A stretch of 64,000 nt of DNA, from positions 1-64,000 of the forward strand of contig DILT01000006.1 in NCBI GenBank assembly GCA_002425185.1, written 5' to 3'. Shown piece by piece: positions 40,643-50,601 of this stretch. The notes beneath the pieces are model-generated. The model did no database searches and was not told the DNA's origin. It saw only the letters and a program-made list of their open reading frames with translations. The DNA comes from Flammeovirgaceae bacterium UBA5585 (GTDB lineage Bacteria; Bacteroidota; Bacteroidia; Cytophagales; Cyclobacteriaceae). The translations under genes were made by a program, and so were the position numbers. Within the stretch, counting starts at the first letter, position 1. Every line of letters starts with the position of its first letter.

Positions 40643-43600
40643 TTATATCCCCAACTCCAACTGGCTGTCATCCTTTTTCTTTACCACCTTCATTTTCCCA
40701 GCCCTAACCTCCACAACTTCACCGGTGCGCACATACAACACGTAACCTTCTACTTCTGTAAAATTCATATTTCGCAAAATATCCATATAGGCCAGTACCT
40801 GCTGTTGATCAGCTTTGGAGGGTGTACCGGTTTTAAAATCAATGACAATGGCTTTATTCTCCTCTATCAACAATCTATCAAACCTACTCTCCTCTCCGCC
40901 CGGTAAAATCACGGGTACTTCTGTGCGCACTTCCCAACCCACATCAAACCATGATGAAATTACCGGCACACTCAACAACTGGTTCAACTCTGTTTTTACC
41001 TGATTGATATCAGAAGAGGTGAGTAACCCTTCCTGTATTGCACGCTGAAGTGCATTATCCAAATCATTTTTGGTATGGATGTATGACAGCACACTGTGCA
41101 CATGGATACCATACTTCACTTTCTCTTCCTTATCGGAATCAAAAAAAGTTTTACCGGCCTGCCGGATAACCAACTTATCGCGCCAACGCGAAACAGGATA
41201 ATGTGTAAGAGAAACCGGTTTTATTTCTTCGTTGTGGTCATCGCTGGCAGTTGATGGAGCCTGCAACGTTCCGGTCTGCCATCGCAAAGCGGACTTATCC
41301 CAATGAGCAGACAATGAATCATTATTACCTAAACAATATTGAAGTAAAGAGCTCACCTCTGCAATTTTGAACTCACCATCTTTGTTCGGCCTTTTAAATG
41401 GTGCTATAATCTTCATACCCAGCTCAGCACGGGTAAGCGCCACGTACAGGATGTTTATGTTATCCAGAAAAATCTGCGTGCGTTCTTGATAGTAGTAAGG
41501 TTCAAAAACCGTTTCTTCCAATTTAGTAGCATATTTAACTGATAAGTACCCGGCATCTTTAAACATAGCTGAATCAGCTTGTACCCAAAGATTGGGTGCT
41601 TTAAACGCTGAATGATCAAGCTGCCACGAACAAAACGGAATGATTACATATTTGAATTGAAGTCCTTTGGCTTTATGAATAGTCAATATTTCCGCAGCAT
41701 CAATTGAGCCGGAGGTTTTCAACGAAGTTTTATCGGAGTCCTTATGGTCTTCCCACCATTCCAGAAAGGCCTGTAAGTCGTTACGCTCACGCGTATAAAA
41801 ATTAAGTACAATATCCTGAAAGGCCTGCAGGTAGGCGAGTTCTTTTTCCTGTTCGGAAAGCCGGAATATGCGGATGAGCATCTCCGTCATTTCAAAGAGC
41901 GGAAGCTTTTTCAGCGATAATTTTTGTTGCGTAAAGTCCTGCGGAAGATAACTTTCAAAAACTACTTCGCTGGTTACCGAGAAAACATCCGATAACGCCA
42001 TGCCTGACTGATGGATGCGCGCAAACTCATACGCCAGTTCGGCACGGGCTACCACATCAAGGTGATTATGCAGGTAGCGCATGGTCGCCAGGATAAGGTT
42101 TACCGAAGCTGCACCATCAATACGCAACGATTCGTTGGAAATGACATTGTAATTTAAAGTAGTTTTTGCTTCAGTAGAATTTTTGTAGTTAAGTAAATGC
42201 GCCACTATCTCCTGACCTTCACTGTTGGTGCGAACTAAAATGGCAATGTCTTTCATCTTCACTCCCGTTTCCTGCCAGTTTTCCAAAGTTTTCACTAATT
42301 GCTCTTTGGCCAACGCTTTCCACTTTTGCTCCTGGTCCTTTTCTTCTTCAATAAATTGAATATCAACAAAGCCCTTCATCTCTTTTTTGATATTCTGGTC
42401 TACATCCATGTAGGCATCTTTCGCCAATGTTGTTCCGGTTTCCTGCGATACAAATGCTGAAGCGGATTTAAACAGCTGATTATTAAACGAAATAATAGTA
42501 GCCGCACTCCGGTAATTATCGGAAAGATTAACATGCGCAACCCGATCCTCACCCATCTGTTGTTCCAGTTTTTCCTGGAGCAATGTAAGATCACCTCCGC
42601 GCCACCGATAGATGGCTTGCTTCACATCGCCTACAATCACGTTTCGGTTGTTACTGCTTAAACTTTCGTTGATGAGTGGCACAAAGTTTCGCCACTGCAA
42701 ATTTGAAGTATCCTGAAATTCATCGATCAGGTAATTCTTAAAGAACGACCCTGTTTTTTCATAAATAAAAGGTGCATCGCTGTCACCAATTAATTCCTGT
42801 AAGAACTGTGGCGCATCCGCCAGCAACATCATGTTGTTTTCTGCTTTGTACTCCTGTAGTTTTTTAGAAATATCGGCCATAAGGCCATAGGCATAAAAGT
42901 TTTGCAATACGACCTCTGCCGATAATGCCTGTTTGTAATACTTCTCCCGATAGTCCAGGATTTCCTGCATCAAAGGGAACAATTTTAAAGAGGCCAATTT
43001 AAAAACATCACTTTTCCGGTGTGTTTTTGGTGCCGGCCAGTTATTAATATCTTGTAAATTCTCTAAAACCTGAACACCAGGTTCTTTGAAGTCGCTAACC
43101 TTAGATAGACCGGTCAGGTTATTAAAGAACTTATACCCTGCACCACCCTGATATTTAAAATCACCAGGTTCAAGTTGATGTTGTTCTATAAGATCAAATC
43201 CTTGTTTTGCCAAGGTACGGATATGGTTGACAAACGATCCGGTTGTCTTACCCAACTCAGCCAGAAGATCTTTTAAAAACTTTCTGTTGCTCGTCTTTTT
43301 ATTAAAATCCTTTTCAATCAGTTTAAAGTCTTCTTTTAAAATCTCTTTCGAAAAATCCAGTAATGCCCTGCGCATGTCCCACGGCTTGTCGCTTTCCAGG
43401 TTCTTGGTGGCGAAATCCACTATCCAGCGCTTCAGGTCTTTATCCTCACCAATGTCATCAATCAGGTTATTCACCACCTCCTCGAGCACGGCTTCATTGT
43501 CGACCTCCAATCGGTAGTCACCGGATAACCCCGCCTCGCGTGTAAACGAGCGGATGACTTTCTGAAAAAACGCATCAATGGTACTGATGGAAAATTGTGA

Positions 43601-43906
43601 ATACTGATGCAGAATTTGCGAGCGTAACTCGTTACAATTCTCCTTAAACTCATTGTCGCTTTGGCGCAGTTCGTGTTTCAATTCGCTTTCCAGCGAATTT
43701 TCACGACCCTCTATAAAATCATTCAGGTAACGCACAATGCGCTCCTTCATTTCCTGGGTGGCTTTGTTCGCAAAGGTTACCGCCAGGATATGGCGGAAGT
43801 ACCCCGACCGGTGCCGGAGCGCCAGTTTCAGGTATTCCTTTGCCAGGGTGCGGGTTTTACCGCTTCCGGCCGAGCTTCTGTATATAATTAAGGGCTTTTC
43901 TACCAC
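40643..43906 (-). CDS. addA: AddA-like UvrD-family helicase/nuclease
   Basis: A 1087-residue superfamily 1A helicase with C-terminal nuclease. Motif I is SAGSGKT (12-18), motif II LIDEFQDTS, motif III GDVKQAIYRWRGG and motif V TIHKAKGLQF. The nuclease shows D1010 (FDRLL) and D1023/K1025 (VIDFKTG). It unwinds and cuts DNA ends with AddB to load RecA. It is first in the operon; the divergent patatin gene starts about 108 bases away. Confidence 0.9.
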   Translation of the reverse strand: MVEKPLIIYRSSAGSGKTRTLAKEYLKLALRHRSGYFRHILAVTFANKATQEMKERIVRYLNDFIEGRENSLESELKHELRQSDNEFKENCNELRSQILHQYSQFSISTIDAFFQKVIRSFTREAGLSGDYRLEVDNEAVLEEVVNNLIDDIGEDKDLKRWIVDFATKNLESDKPWDMRRALLDFSKEILKEDFKLIEKDFNKKTSNRKFLKDLLAELGKTTGSFVNHIRTLAKQGFDLIEQHQLEPGDFKYQGGAGYKFFNNLTGLSKVSDFKEPGVQVLENLQDINNWPAPKTHRKSDVFKLASLKLFPLMQEILDYREKYYKQALSAEVVLQNFYAYGLMADISKKLQEYKAENNMMLLADAPQFLQELIGDSDAPFIYEKTGSFFKNYLIDEFQDTSNLQWRNFVPLINESLSSNNRNVIVGDVKQAIYRWRGGDLTLLQEKLEQQMGEDRVAHVNLSDNYRSAATIISFNNQLFKSASAFVSQETGTTLAKDAYMDVDQNIKKEMKGFVDIQFIEEEKDQEQKWKALAKEQLVKTLENWQETGVKMKDIAILVRTNSEGQEIVAHLLNYKNSTEAKTTLNYNVISNESLRIDGAASVNLILATMRYLHNHLDVVARAELAYEFARIHQSGMALSDVFSVTSEVVFESYLPQDFTQQKLSLKKLPLFEMTEMLIRIFRLSEQEKELAYLQAFQDIVLNFYTRERNDLQAFLEWWEDHKDSDKTSLKTSGSIDAAEILTIHKAKGLQFKYVIIPFCSWQLDHSAFKAPNLWVQADSAMFKDAGYLSVKYATKLEETVFEPYYYQERTQIFLDNINILYVALTRAELGMKIIAPFKRPNKDGEFKIAEVSSLLQYCLGNNDSLSAHWDKSALRWQTGTLQAPSTASDDHNEEIKPVSLTHYPVSRWRDKLVIRQAGKTFFDSDKEEKVKYGIHVHSVLSYIHTKNDLDNALQRAIQEGLLTSSDINQVKTELNQLLSVPVISSWFDVGWEVRTEVPVILPGGEESRFDRLLIEENKAIVIDFKTGTPSKADQQQVLAYMDILRNMNFTEVEGYVLYVRTGEVVEVRAGKMKVVKKKDDSQLELGI

Positions 43907-44014
43907 GGGTGTTGAAGTAAACGAATGCCGGCAAGAAAGAAAAATGAAATGACAGTTTATGTCTATGTCTCCCGTTCATTTTTTAACTTGTCAGGAAAAG
44001 CCCCTGACTGTTCT

Positions 44015-46294
44015 ATGCGAAGGTTTTATCATTTCCTGGTTGCTCTCTGGTATTCCTTCCCCCTGCAGTTGCTGTTCAACAACTTCAGGCGCAACCATGT
44101 GCTGATGCTGTGTTGGATCATCCTGTTTGCGATGATTACCGGAAACTTCGGGCAATACCTGGGTATTCCTTACCTCTTTCTCGACCCCGAATACCTGAAT
44201 AAGGTAAACTTCACCAGCTTTTTTATTCTCGGCATTTCGCTGGCCGCCTTCACCGTTGCTTTTCATATTACAGGCTACATAGCCGATGGGCATCGCTTTT
44301 CTTTTGTTGGCGCCCTGTCACGCCCCTTCACCAAGTTTGCCTTGAACAACAGTATCGTTCCACTACTCTTTTTAACCCTCTACATTTTCTACATTCTAAG
44401 CTTTCAACTTGACAACCAGTACACCTCTGCTTCACAATTGTTCTGGAACCTGGCCGGTTTGCTTAGCGGCTTTTTTCTGATGACCTTGATTTTCTTCATC
44501 TACTTCTGGCTCACCAACAAAGATATTTTCCGGTATGTGGTATGCCGAATTGATGAGAAGATCAAACAAAACATGCAGGTAACGCGGGCCAGTGCTATGA
44601 AAAAACTGGATATCGCGCGAAAGCGGCAGGTACGGGTTGATCATTATCTTGACTACGATTTCCGCATAAAAAAAGTAGACGATAGTAGTTTCTACGATCG
44701 TAACACTATAATCCAGGTGTTTGATCAAAACCATCTTAACCTGGTTATCATTCAGTTGTTTATTGTCGGGCTTGTATTGGTGCTCGGCCTGTTCAAAGAT
44801 TATCCAACCTTTCAGCTTCCGGCCGCGGCCAGCGCCACAATTTTTCTTACCATCTTCGTCATTATCTCAGGTGCATTCAGCTATTGGTTCGGTGGCTGGT
44901 CAGCTACTACAGCCATAATTATTTTTCTGGTACTGAATTACCTGGCCGGTAAAGATTTTTTCTCCAAGCGTTATGAAGCCTTTGGCCTCAACTACCAAAC
45001 ACAGCCCGCACCGTATTCGAATGAAAGTATCAAGCTTCTCCATGACAGTTCCGCTCTTGAAGCTGATCGACAGGAAACGTTAAAGATGCTGGAGAACTGG
45101 CGGAAAAAATTTCCTGCCGAAGAGAAACCAAAAATGGTTTTTCTCTGTGCCAGTGGTGGCGGTAAACGCGCAGCCTTATGGACACTCAATGCCCTTCAGG
45201 TAGCTGATAGTCTTACCAACGGAAGATTGACTGAGAAAAGTATTATGATCTCAGGCGCATCCGGTGGATTGATTGGCGCCAGTTTTTTTCGGGAACTGAA
45301 ACTTCGTGCTAAACTGGGCGAACCCATAAACCCCTATGCTGCTAAACACCGAACCAGTTTATCAACCGATAACCTGAACCCTTTAATTTTCAGTTTGCTC
45401 GCCAATGATTTGTTTGTCGGTTTCTCCAAATTCGATTATGCGGGAAATTATTACCTGCGCGACCGCGGCTATACATTTGAGGAACAACTGGATGTAATTA
45501 CCGAGGGTTTGATGGATAAGCCGGTAACGGCTTATCGCGATGCCGAACAACAAGCGTTGGTTCCTATGGTAGTGCTGTCTCCCACCATCATTAACGATGG
45601 CCGCAAGCTTTACATTGCGGCACACCGCGTATCTTACCTGAATTCAGTTATTATCAGTTTCCCAGATTATGAACTTTCCAAACTTGGTGGTGTAGATTAC
45701 CAGTTGCTGTTTAAAGATCAGGGTGCAGAGCACCTGCGTTTCTTATCTGCCTTGCGCATGAGTGCCACGTTTCCATACATAACACCCAATACAACGCTGC
45801 CTACCGAGCCGGCCATTCAAATTATGGACGCAGGCATTTCCGACAACTTTGGAATTTCTGATGCCGTTCGATTTTTATATGCCTTCAAAGAATGGATTGC
45901 CGAAAATACTTCCGGCATTATTATACTATCCATTCGTGATTCACCCAAACTGGGGCAAATAGCCGAACGAAAAAGTCAGTCTATACTGGACGCCATGACA
46001 CAACCCATCAGCACGGTGTACAACAACTTTGAAAACTTTCAGGATATTGGAAATGATACCTATCTGGGATTTGCAAAAACCTGGTTCAGCAAACCCATTG
46101 AACGGATTGATCTTCAATACCAGGTGGAATCCTATGCGCCAATACTCAGTCAAATGGACAGCCTGCGGCAAAACAATGCGCGGGCGTCTTTAAGCTGGAG
46201 GCTTACCACGCGTGAGAAATACGGCATTGTGGAAAATATTAATTCACCTGCTAATGTTGCTGAACTTCAAAAACTGAAAAAGCTGCTCGAATAA
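44015..46294 (+). CDS. Membrane-bound patatin-like phospholipase
   Basis: A 759-residue protein. The N-terminal third has about six to eight membrane helices (between residues 10 and 315). The C-terminal cytoplasmic part is patatin-like: glycine loop GGGKRAAL, nucleophile elbow SGASGG (Ser416) and DAGISDN with Asp605, giving the Ser-Asp dyad of lipid acyl hydrolases. I start at the ATG at 44015, right before the first helix; the frame also opens at 43925. A TPR histidine kinase gene follows with a shared base (TAATG), then a WYL-type regulator, so this is one transcript. The substrate is probably membrane lipid; the system's role is unknown. Confidence 0.85.
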   Translation: MRRFYHFLVALWYSFPLQLLFNNFRRNHVLMLCWIILFAMITGNFGQYLGIPYLFLDPEYLNKVNFTSFFILGISLAAFTVAFHITGYIADGHRFSFVGALSRPFTKFALNNSIVPLLFLTLYIFYILSFQLDNQYTSASQLFWNLAGLLSGFFLMTLIFFIYFWLTNKDIFRYVVCRIDEKIKQNMQVTRASAMKKLDIARKRQVRVDHYLDYDFRIKKVDDSSFYDRNTIIQVFDQNHLNLVIIQLFIVGLVLVLGLFKDYPTFQLPAAASATIFLTIFVIISGAFSYWFGGWSATTAIIIFLVLNYLAGKDFFSKRYEAFGLNYQTQPAPYSNESIKLLHDSSALEADRQETLKMLENWRKKFPAEEKPKMVFLCASGGGKRAALWTLNALQVADSLTNGRLTEKSIMISGASGGLIGASFFRELKLRAKLGEPINPYAAKHRTSLSTDNLNPLIFSLLANDLFVGFSKFDYAGNYYLRDRGYTFEEQLDVITEGLMDKPVTAYRDAEQQALVPMVVLSPTIINDGRKLYIAAHRVSYLNSVIISFPDYELSKLGGVDYQLLFKDQGAEHLRFLSALRMSATFPYITPNTTLPTEPAIQIMDAGISDNFGISDAVRFLYAFKEWIAENTSGIIILSIRDSPKLGQIAERKSQSILDAMTQPISTVYNNFENFQDIGNDTYLGFAKTWFSKPIERIDLQYQVESYAPILSQMDSLRQNNARASLSWRLTTREKYGIVENINSPANVAELQKLKKLLE

Positions 46295-48225
46295 TGTTAC
46301 ATCATCGGGTAACAATATTGCTTCTGTTACTGACCGCGCATGGATACAGCCAGGGTGATGCCGAGCAAAAATTAGCCAACCTCAAGGCATTGGCCGAAAG
46401 CAAAAACAAAATTACCAGCATTAATGCCTTAAACGAATTAGCGGAATGGCACTATAACCTGGACATCCGCAAATCACTCGACTACGGACAGGAGGCCCTC
46501 GACCTGGCATTGGAAGAAGATTATAAGCAGGGCATTCAAAACGCGTATAAGATTTTGCGAAAAATTCATAGGAGGCTGGGTAATTACAATGTAGCCATTG
46601 AATACACACTCAAAAATCTACCCATTGCCGAACAATTGCGTGACACGGCTGAGTTGCTCGATGCCTACACTACGCTTGGCAATATTCATTCGGCCATGGG
46701 AAACTTTGCTGAAAGTCAGCAATACCTGAAGCAAGCACGTGTTATTGGCGAGAAAATTAATGCGCCCACCTTAGCTAACATTTTAAATTATATTGGCAGA
46801 GGGTACGGAAAATCAGGTCAATACGACAGTGCCGTTTATTATATAAAGGCGGCTATGCAACGTGAACTGGATTACCCACAGCCCGGGTACGGCCTTAGTT
46901 ACATCTATAATAACCTGGCCGAAGTTTATGTTGAACTGGGAAAGTATGATGAGGCCATACACTTCTATGATCTTTCGGCCAGCCTGGAAGAAGAACGGAA
47001 AAGCCCATTGGGAAAAACCTTCACCCTAAGTGGACTGGCCCGGGTTTATCAACGCAAAAAAGAATACGACAAAGCCATAGCTTTTGCATTGCAAAGCATT
47101 GAGCTAGCCACGCAAAACCTGTATCGTGATAAAGCCCGCGAGGCCTACGGAATTTTGTATGAAATCTATCAGGACAAAGGTGATTTTGAAAAAGCATTAC
47201 AGTATTATAAGCAATTTAATATTTATAAGGATAGCATCTTCAGTGAAGACCGCATGCAATACATCGAAAACCTGAAAATAAATTATGAAACTGAACGCAT
47301 TCAGCAGGAAAATGAGTTACTAAAAAAAGATACCGAACTGAAAGATGCCCAACTAAAAGAACAATACCTATACGCTGTTGCCTTTGGCGTTATTCTGCTT
47401 TTTGTGTTTACCGCCAGTTTTCTGATGTACCTGAATAACCGGCAGCGAAGGCGAACAAATACGTTATTACACCAATACAATCAGGATCTGGAACTTCAGG
47501 TTCAGAAACGAACGAAGGAATTACTGAGCGCCAATACAGAACTGGTGAAGCAAAATGCTCAGCTGGAGCAATTCGGCTACATCACAGCACACAATCTGCG
47601 TGCTCCGGTTGCCCGGATTCTGGGCCTGGGCAATATTGCCGGCAACACCGATCACTTTAGCCTGCCACGTGATCAGGACATTCTGAAAAAACTTCAGGCT
47701 TCGGCCCACGAACTTGACACCATCATTCACGACCTGAATGCCATACTGGATGTGAAAAAGGGAATACACCATGCCTATGAATCCATTAACCTGGTCGATC
47801 AGTTTGAAAAAGTAAAAAGTATTTTAAAGGATAAAATATCCGAATCACATGCAACGATTAACGAATCATTTGAAGCCAAAACCTGCTATGCAGTGCCTGC
47901 CTATATGGAAAGTATATTTTATAACTTATTAAGTAACGCTATCAAATACCGGCATTCTGATCGCAAACCGGTAATTAAAGTCAAAACCCACATCATGGGA
48001 AACGACTTGCATATCACTGTTTCCGATAACGGTATTGGACTTGATCTTGATAAATTAAAAAGCAAAATGTTTTCGCTTTACCAGCGCTTCCATCATCATG
48101 TTGAAGGCAAGGGGCTCGGCTTGTTTTTGGTAAAGACACAGGTAGAAGCACTCAATGGTTCAATTGATGTTCAAAGCACTGTTGGCGAAGGAAGCACTTT
48201 TGATATTCGTATTCCGATAAAATAA
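46294..48225 (+). CDS. TPR-containing sensor histidine kinase
   Basis: A 643-residue kinase with a signal peptide (ending GYSQG), then TPR repeats (about 25-330), one membrane helix (about 361-381), a coiled coil, HisKA with His433 (AHNLRAP) and HATPase_c (SNAIKYRH, VSDNGIGL, GKGLGLFLV). The TPR part is therefore outside the cytoplasm and the kinase inside. No response regulator is adjacent; the gene sits between the patatin and the WYL regulator with gaps of -1 and 8 bases. The input is unknown. Confidence 0.88.
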   Translation: MLHHRVTILLLLLTAHGYSQGDAEQKLANLKALAESKNKITSINALNELAEWHYNLDIRKSLDYGQEALDLALEEDYKQGIQNAYKILRKIHRRLGNYNVAIEYTLKNLPIAEQLRDTAELLDAYTTLGNIHSAMGNFAESQQYLKQARVIGEKINAPTLANILNYIGRGYGKSGQYDSAVYYIKAAMQRELDYPQPGYGLSYIYNNLAEVYVELGKYDEAIHFYDLSASLEEERKSPLGKTFTLSGLARVYQRKKEYDKAIAFALQSIELATQNLYRDKAREAYGILYEIYQDKGDFEKALQYYKQFNIYKDSIFSEDRMQYIENLKINYETERIQQENELLKKDTELKDAQLKEQYLYAVAFGVILLFVFTASFLMYLNNRQRRRTNTLLHQYNQDLELQVQKRTKELLSANTELVKQNAQLEQFGYITAHNLRAPVARILGLGNIAGNTDHFSLPRDQDILKKLQASAHELDTIIHDLNAILDVKKGIHHAYESINLVDQFEKVKSILKDKISESHATINESFEAKTCYAVPAYMESIFYNLLSNAIKYRHSDRKPVIKVKTHIMGNDLHITVSDNGIGLDLDKLKSKMFSLYQRFHHHVEGKGLGLFLVKTQVEALNGSIDVQSTVGEGSTFDIRIPIK

Positions 48226-48233
48226 TTACATAG

Positions 48234-49133
48234 ATGATTCCTCAGGCTAAAATATTACGCGTCTTTCAACTCATCGGATTATTGAAAGGAGGAGGACGCA
48301 CCATTGACCAACTGGCACAGCAGTTAGACACCACCAGCCGTACTATTTACCGCTACTTTAAATTGCTGGAAGAAATTGGTTTCATCATCGATCAGGATTT
48401 TCATGGACGCTATTTCGTTCATCGTGAAGAAGGTGATAGTCCGGAAGATCGGTTTACCCTGGAAGAAGTAAGTATTTTACGACAACTCATTCAAAGCGGA
48501 GCGAGCGGACATCCTTTGCGGGGAACGCTGTTAAAAAAACTTGCTTTTCATTCGGAAGCGAAAGATGTGCCCGAGCAATTTTTGAAACTCCGTGTTGCCA
48601 AGATGTTTCGCACACTTTCCGATGCCGTTGACCAAAAAAGTCAGGTGGTACTCAAAAACTACCATTCGGCCAACAGCCAGGAAATAACCGACCGATTGGT
48701 TGAGCCTTTCCAGTTTGGTGAAGGGTTTCAGTCGGTGTTGGCGTTGGATACAAAAGACAAACAATGTAAATACTTTAAACTGGAACGTATCGGGGAAGTC
48801 GTTATCCTGGATAAGCCCTATAAGTTTTCCAAACTTCACAAAAAATCATCCACTGATATTTTTGGCATCAGTGGCCGAAAAGAAATCTGGGTATCGTTGC
48901 GATTAAGCCTGCGTGCGTTTGTATTGATGCGTGAAGAATTCCCATTGTCGCAACCCTATCTTGAAAAGGAAGAAGGCGATGAAATAAAAAGCTACATTTT
49001 CAACGGCCCGGTTTTACACTTTAAGGGAGTTGGCCGATTTGTAATGGGCCTGGCAGATGAAATTTCTGTTCTTGGTCCGCCAGAGTTTAAGGCCTACATC
49101 AAAGAAAGAATTAAGCAGCAGAAGCTGGTGTAA
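48234..49133 (+). CDS. HTH/WYL-type transcriptional regulator
   Basis: A 299-residue regulator with an N-terminal winged helix (residues 1-60; TIDQLAQQLDTTSRTIYRYFK) and a C-terminal WYL-like region (about 145-225; LVEPFQF, then FKLERIGEVVIL). WYL proteins sense nucleic acids or nucleotides and often control stress or defence genes. It is the last gene of the patatin-kinase operon, so it may control that operon; this is inference. A palindromic repeat follows the stop. Confidence 0.85.
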   Translation: MIPQAKILRVFQLIGLLKGGGRTIDQLAQQLDTTSRTIYRYFKLLEEIGFIIDQDFHGRYFVHREEGDSPEDRFTLEEVSILRQLIQSGASGHPLRGTLLKKLAFHSEAKDVPEQFLKLRVAKMFRTLSDAVDQKSQVVLKNYHSANSQEITDRLVEPFQFGEGFQSVLALDTKDKQCKYFKLERIGEVVILDKPYKFSKLHKKSSTDIFGISGRKEIWVSLRLSLRAFVLMREEFPLSQPYLEKEEGDEIKSYIFNGPVLHFKGVGRFVMGLADEISVLGPPEFKAYIKERIKQQKLV

Positions 49134-49141
49134 TACTACAG

Positions 49142-49285
49142 GCCGTCTCAAAAATGGTTCCGTCATTGCGAACGCAGTGAAGCAATCCCTTATTTTGAGA
49201 CTGAAAATGAGATTGCTTCGGTCGTTCCCTGCCTGCCGGCAGGCAGGCTCCCTCGCAATGACGATCTTTCTATTTTTGAGATGGC
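49142..49285. repeat. Palindromic dispersed element, copy 2
   Basis: A 144-base imperfect palindrome. The outer arms GCCGTCTCAAAAA (49142-49154) and TTTTTGAGATGGC (49273-49285) pair with one wobble. The inner arms are CGTCATTGCG (49161-49170) and CGCAATGACG (49254-49263), with GAAGCAATC/GATTGCTTC and a perfect 20-bp palindrome CCTGCCTGCCGGCAGGCAGG (49228-49247). It is homologous to 27941-28106. It lies between convergent genes and can fold on either strand. Confidence 0.85.
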
Positions 49286-49327
49286 TTCTGGTATGTGAGT
49301 ATCCGCCTAAACTTCTAAAACTCAATT

Positions 49328-49395
49328 CCTCGTGGTTTGTGTCCTCACGAATTACATCATAGTTAAACTTTCGGTATGTGGGACACAGACCGAGG
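49328..49395. repeat. Imperfect inverted repeat in the WYL/adaptor gap
   Basis: CCTCGTGGTTTGTGTCCTCAC (49328-49348, 21 bases listed as two arms of the motif) pairs imperfectly with GTGGGACACAGACCGAGG (49378-49395) across a 29-base loop. It may act as a terminator-like structure for either neighbour, but there is no T run. Confidence 0.4.
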
Positions 49396-49413
49396 AGATT
49401 GGTGTAATACGAA

Positions 49414-50598
49414 CTATTCAACAATTAAGTTGAAAGCTCCTTTTACCAGAAAAACATCATCGGTTTTAAAATCTGCTGCATTAATAATCTCCGTCCACTC
49501 ATTATCAAACTCACCTATGGTCACTTGTTGTTTTTTAAAAGAAAAACCTGCTTCATCATCTACCACCTTTACCAGAACAAAGTATTGATCATCCTGCGAT
49601 ACTACTGCCTCACTCGGTAGTACCGTGCGCAGGCTGGTGGCCACATCAATCGTGGCCTCCACGTACATGCCCGGCAATACATTGGTCAGTTGATCTTCAT
49701 CTTCAATATGACCATGAATATTAATTGTTCGTGTATCGTTTTCAATGGTTTGTCCTACCAGGTAAACCTCACCCTTATAAGGATTCGTGGCTGATCCGCG
49801 TAAATAAAATGTAATGGGTTGCCCTTTTCTTATATCAACAATGTCGCGTTCAAAAACCTGAAGCTCAACATGCATATGCTCGGTGTTTACAATTTCCACA
49901 GCAACATCAGCCGGGCCTACAAAGGCCCCGCGGGTAATATTCACTTTCGAAATAAATCCGCCAATAGGGGCATATACTTTTATCGTTGATTCGATAACCC
50001 CCTCTTCCAACTGGGTAGTGTTAATATTTAACAGTTTCAGGCGCTCTTTGAGTCCGCTGAATTTGGCCTGCATAACTTTAAAGTCAGACTCAGCCTTGAG
50101 GTAATTCTTCTGAGAGGCGATGTTATCATCGGCCAAACTTTTTTGACGTTCGTAATCCGACTTGAGATAGCCGAGTTGCGCTTTGGCTTCCAGGTAATCT
50201 TGCTGCAATTGAATGAAGTCCGGATTCTCTAAGGTAAACAACACAGCACCCTGCGCTACCTTTTCGCCAGGCAGAATAGTAAAGCCCTTTACAAACCCTC
50301 CCAATTTCACGCTTACTGAAGCTTTTCGTTCGGGCGGCACATCTATATAACCATTGGCTTTGATTTTATGAGCAAAGCTCTTTTTCTCCAACGATCCCAA
50401 CTTCATACCGGACGTTTCAAATTGTGTTCGTGTAACCGTTACGGTATTGAGGTGGGGGTTTTCAGTAATGTCAATAGCATCGGAAGAACTTCCTGAGTCG
50501 CCACAAGCAGACAACAAGCTGATGAGTACAGCATACAGTATTCCAGTTTGTTTAGAAAACCAAAAGTCTCTGCTATAATCTATTTTATTCATTTGCAT
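49414..50598 (-). CDS. RND efflux periplasmic adaptor (CusB/CzcB type) lipoprotein
   Basis: A 394-residue membrane fusion protein. The lipobox LLSAC puts a lipid on Cys32. The lipoyl halves and hairpin helices lie at about 95-200 (GGFVKGF, then QLQQDYLEAKAQLGYLKSDY), followed by barrel and membrane-proximal domains. It links the inner-membrane pump to the outer-membrane channel. It starts 3 bases after the stop of the pump gene and ends the operon. No methionine- or histidine-rich metal-binding N-terminus as in some CusB proteins is seen, so metal type cannot be judged from it. Confidence 0.9.
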   Translation of the reverse strand: MQMNKIDYSRDFWFSKQTGILYAVLISLLSACGDSGSSSDAIDITENPHLNTVTVTRTQFETSGMKLGSLEKKSFAHKIKANGYIDVPPERKASVSVKLGGFVKGFTILPGEKVAQGAVLFTLENPDFIQLQQDYLEAKAQLGYLKSDYERQKSLADDNIASQKNYLKAESDFKVMQAKFSGLKERLKLLNINTTQLEEGVIESTIKVYAPIGGFISKVNITRGAFVGPADVAVEIVNTEHMHVELQVFERDIVDIRKGQPITFYLRGSATNPYKGEVYLVGQTIENDTRTINIHGHIEDEDQLTNVLPGMYVEATIDVATSLRTVLPSEAVVSQDDQYFVLVKVVDDEAGFSFKKQQVTIGEFDNEWTEIINAADFKTDDVFLVKGAFNLIVE

Positions 50599-50601
50599 AA
50601 T

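Noticed and set aside
44015..49133. Calling the patatin-kinase-WYL operon a phage-defence system
   Set aside because: No nuclease, cyclase or other known defence protein is present and no defence island or mobile genes surround it; kept as a hypothesis only.
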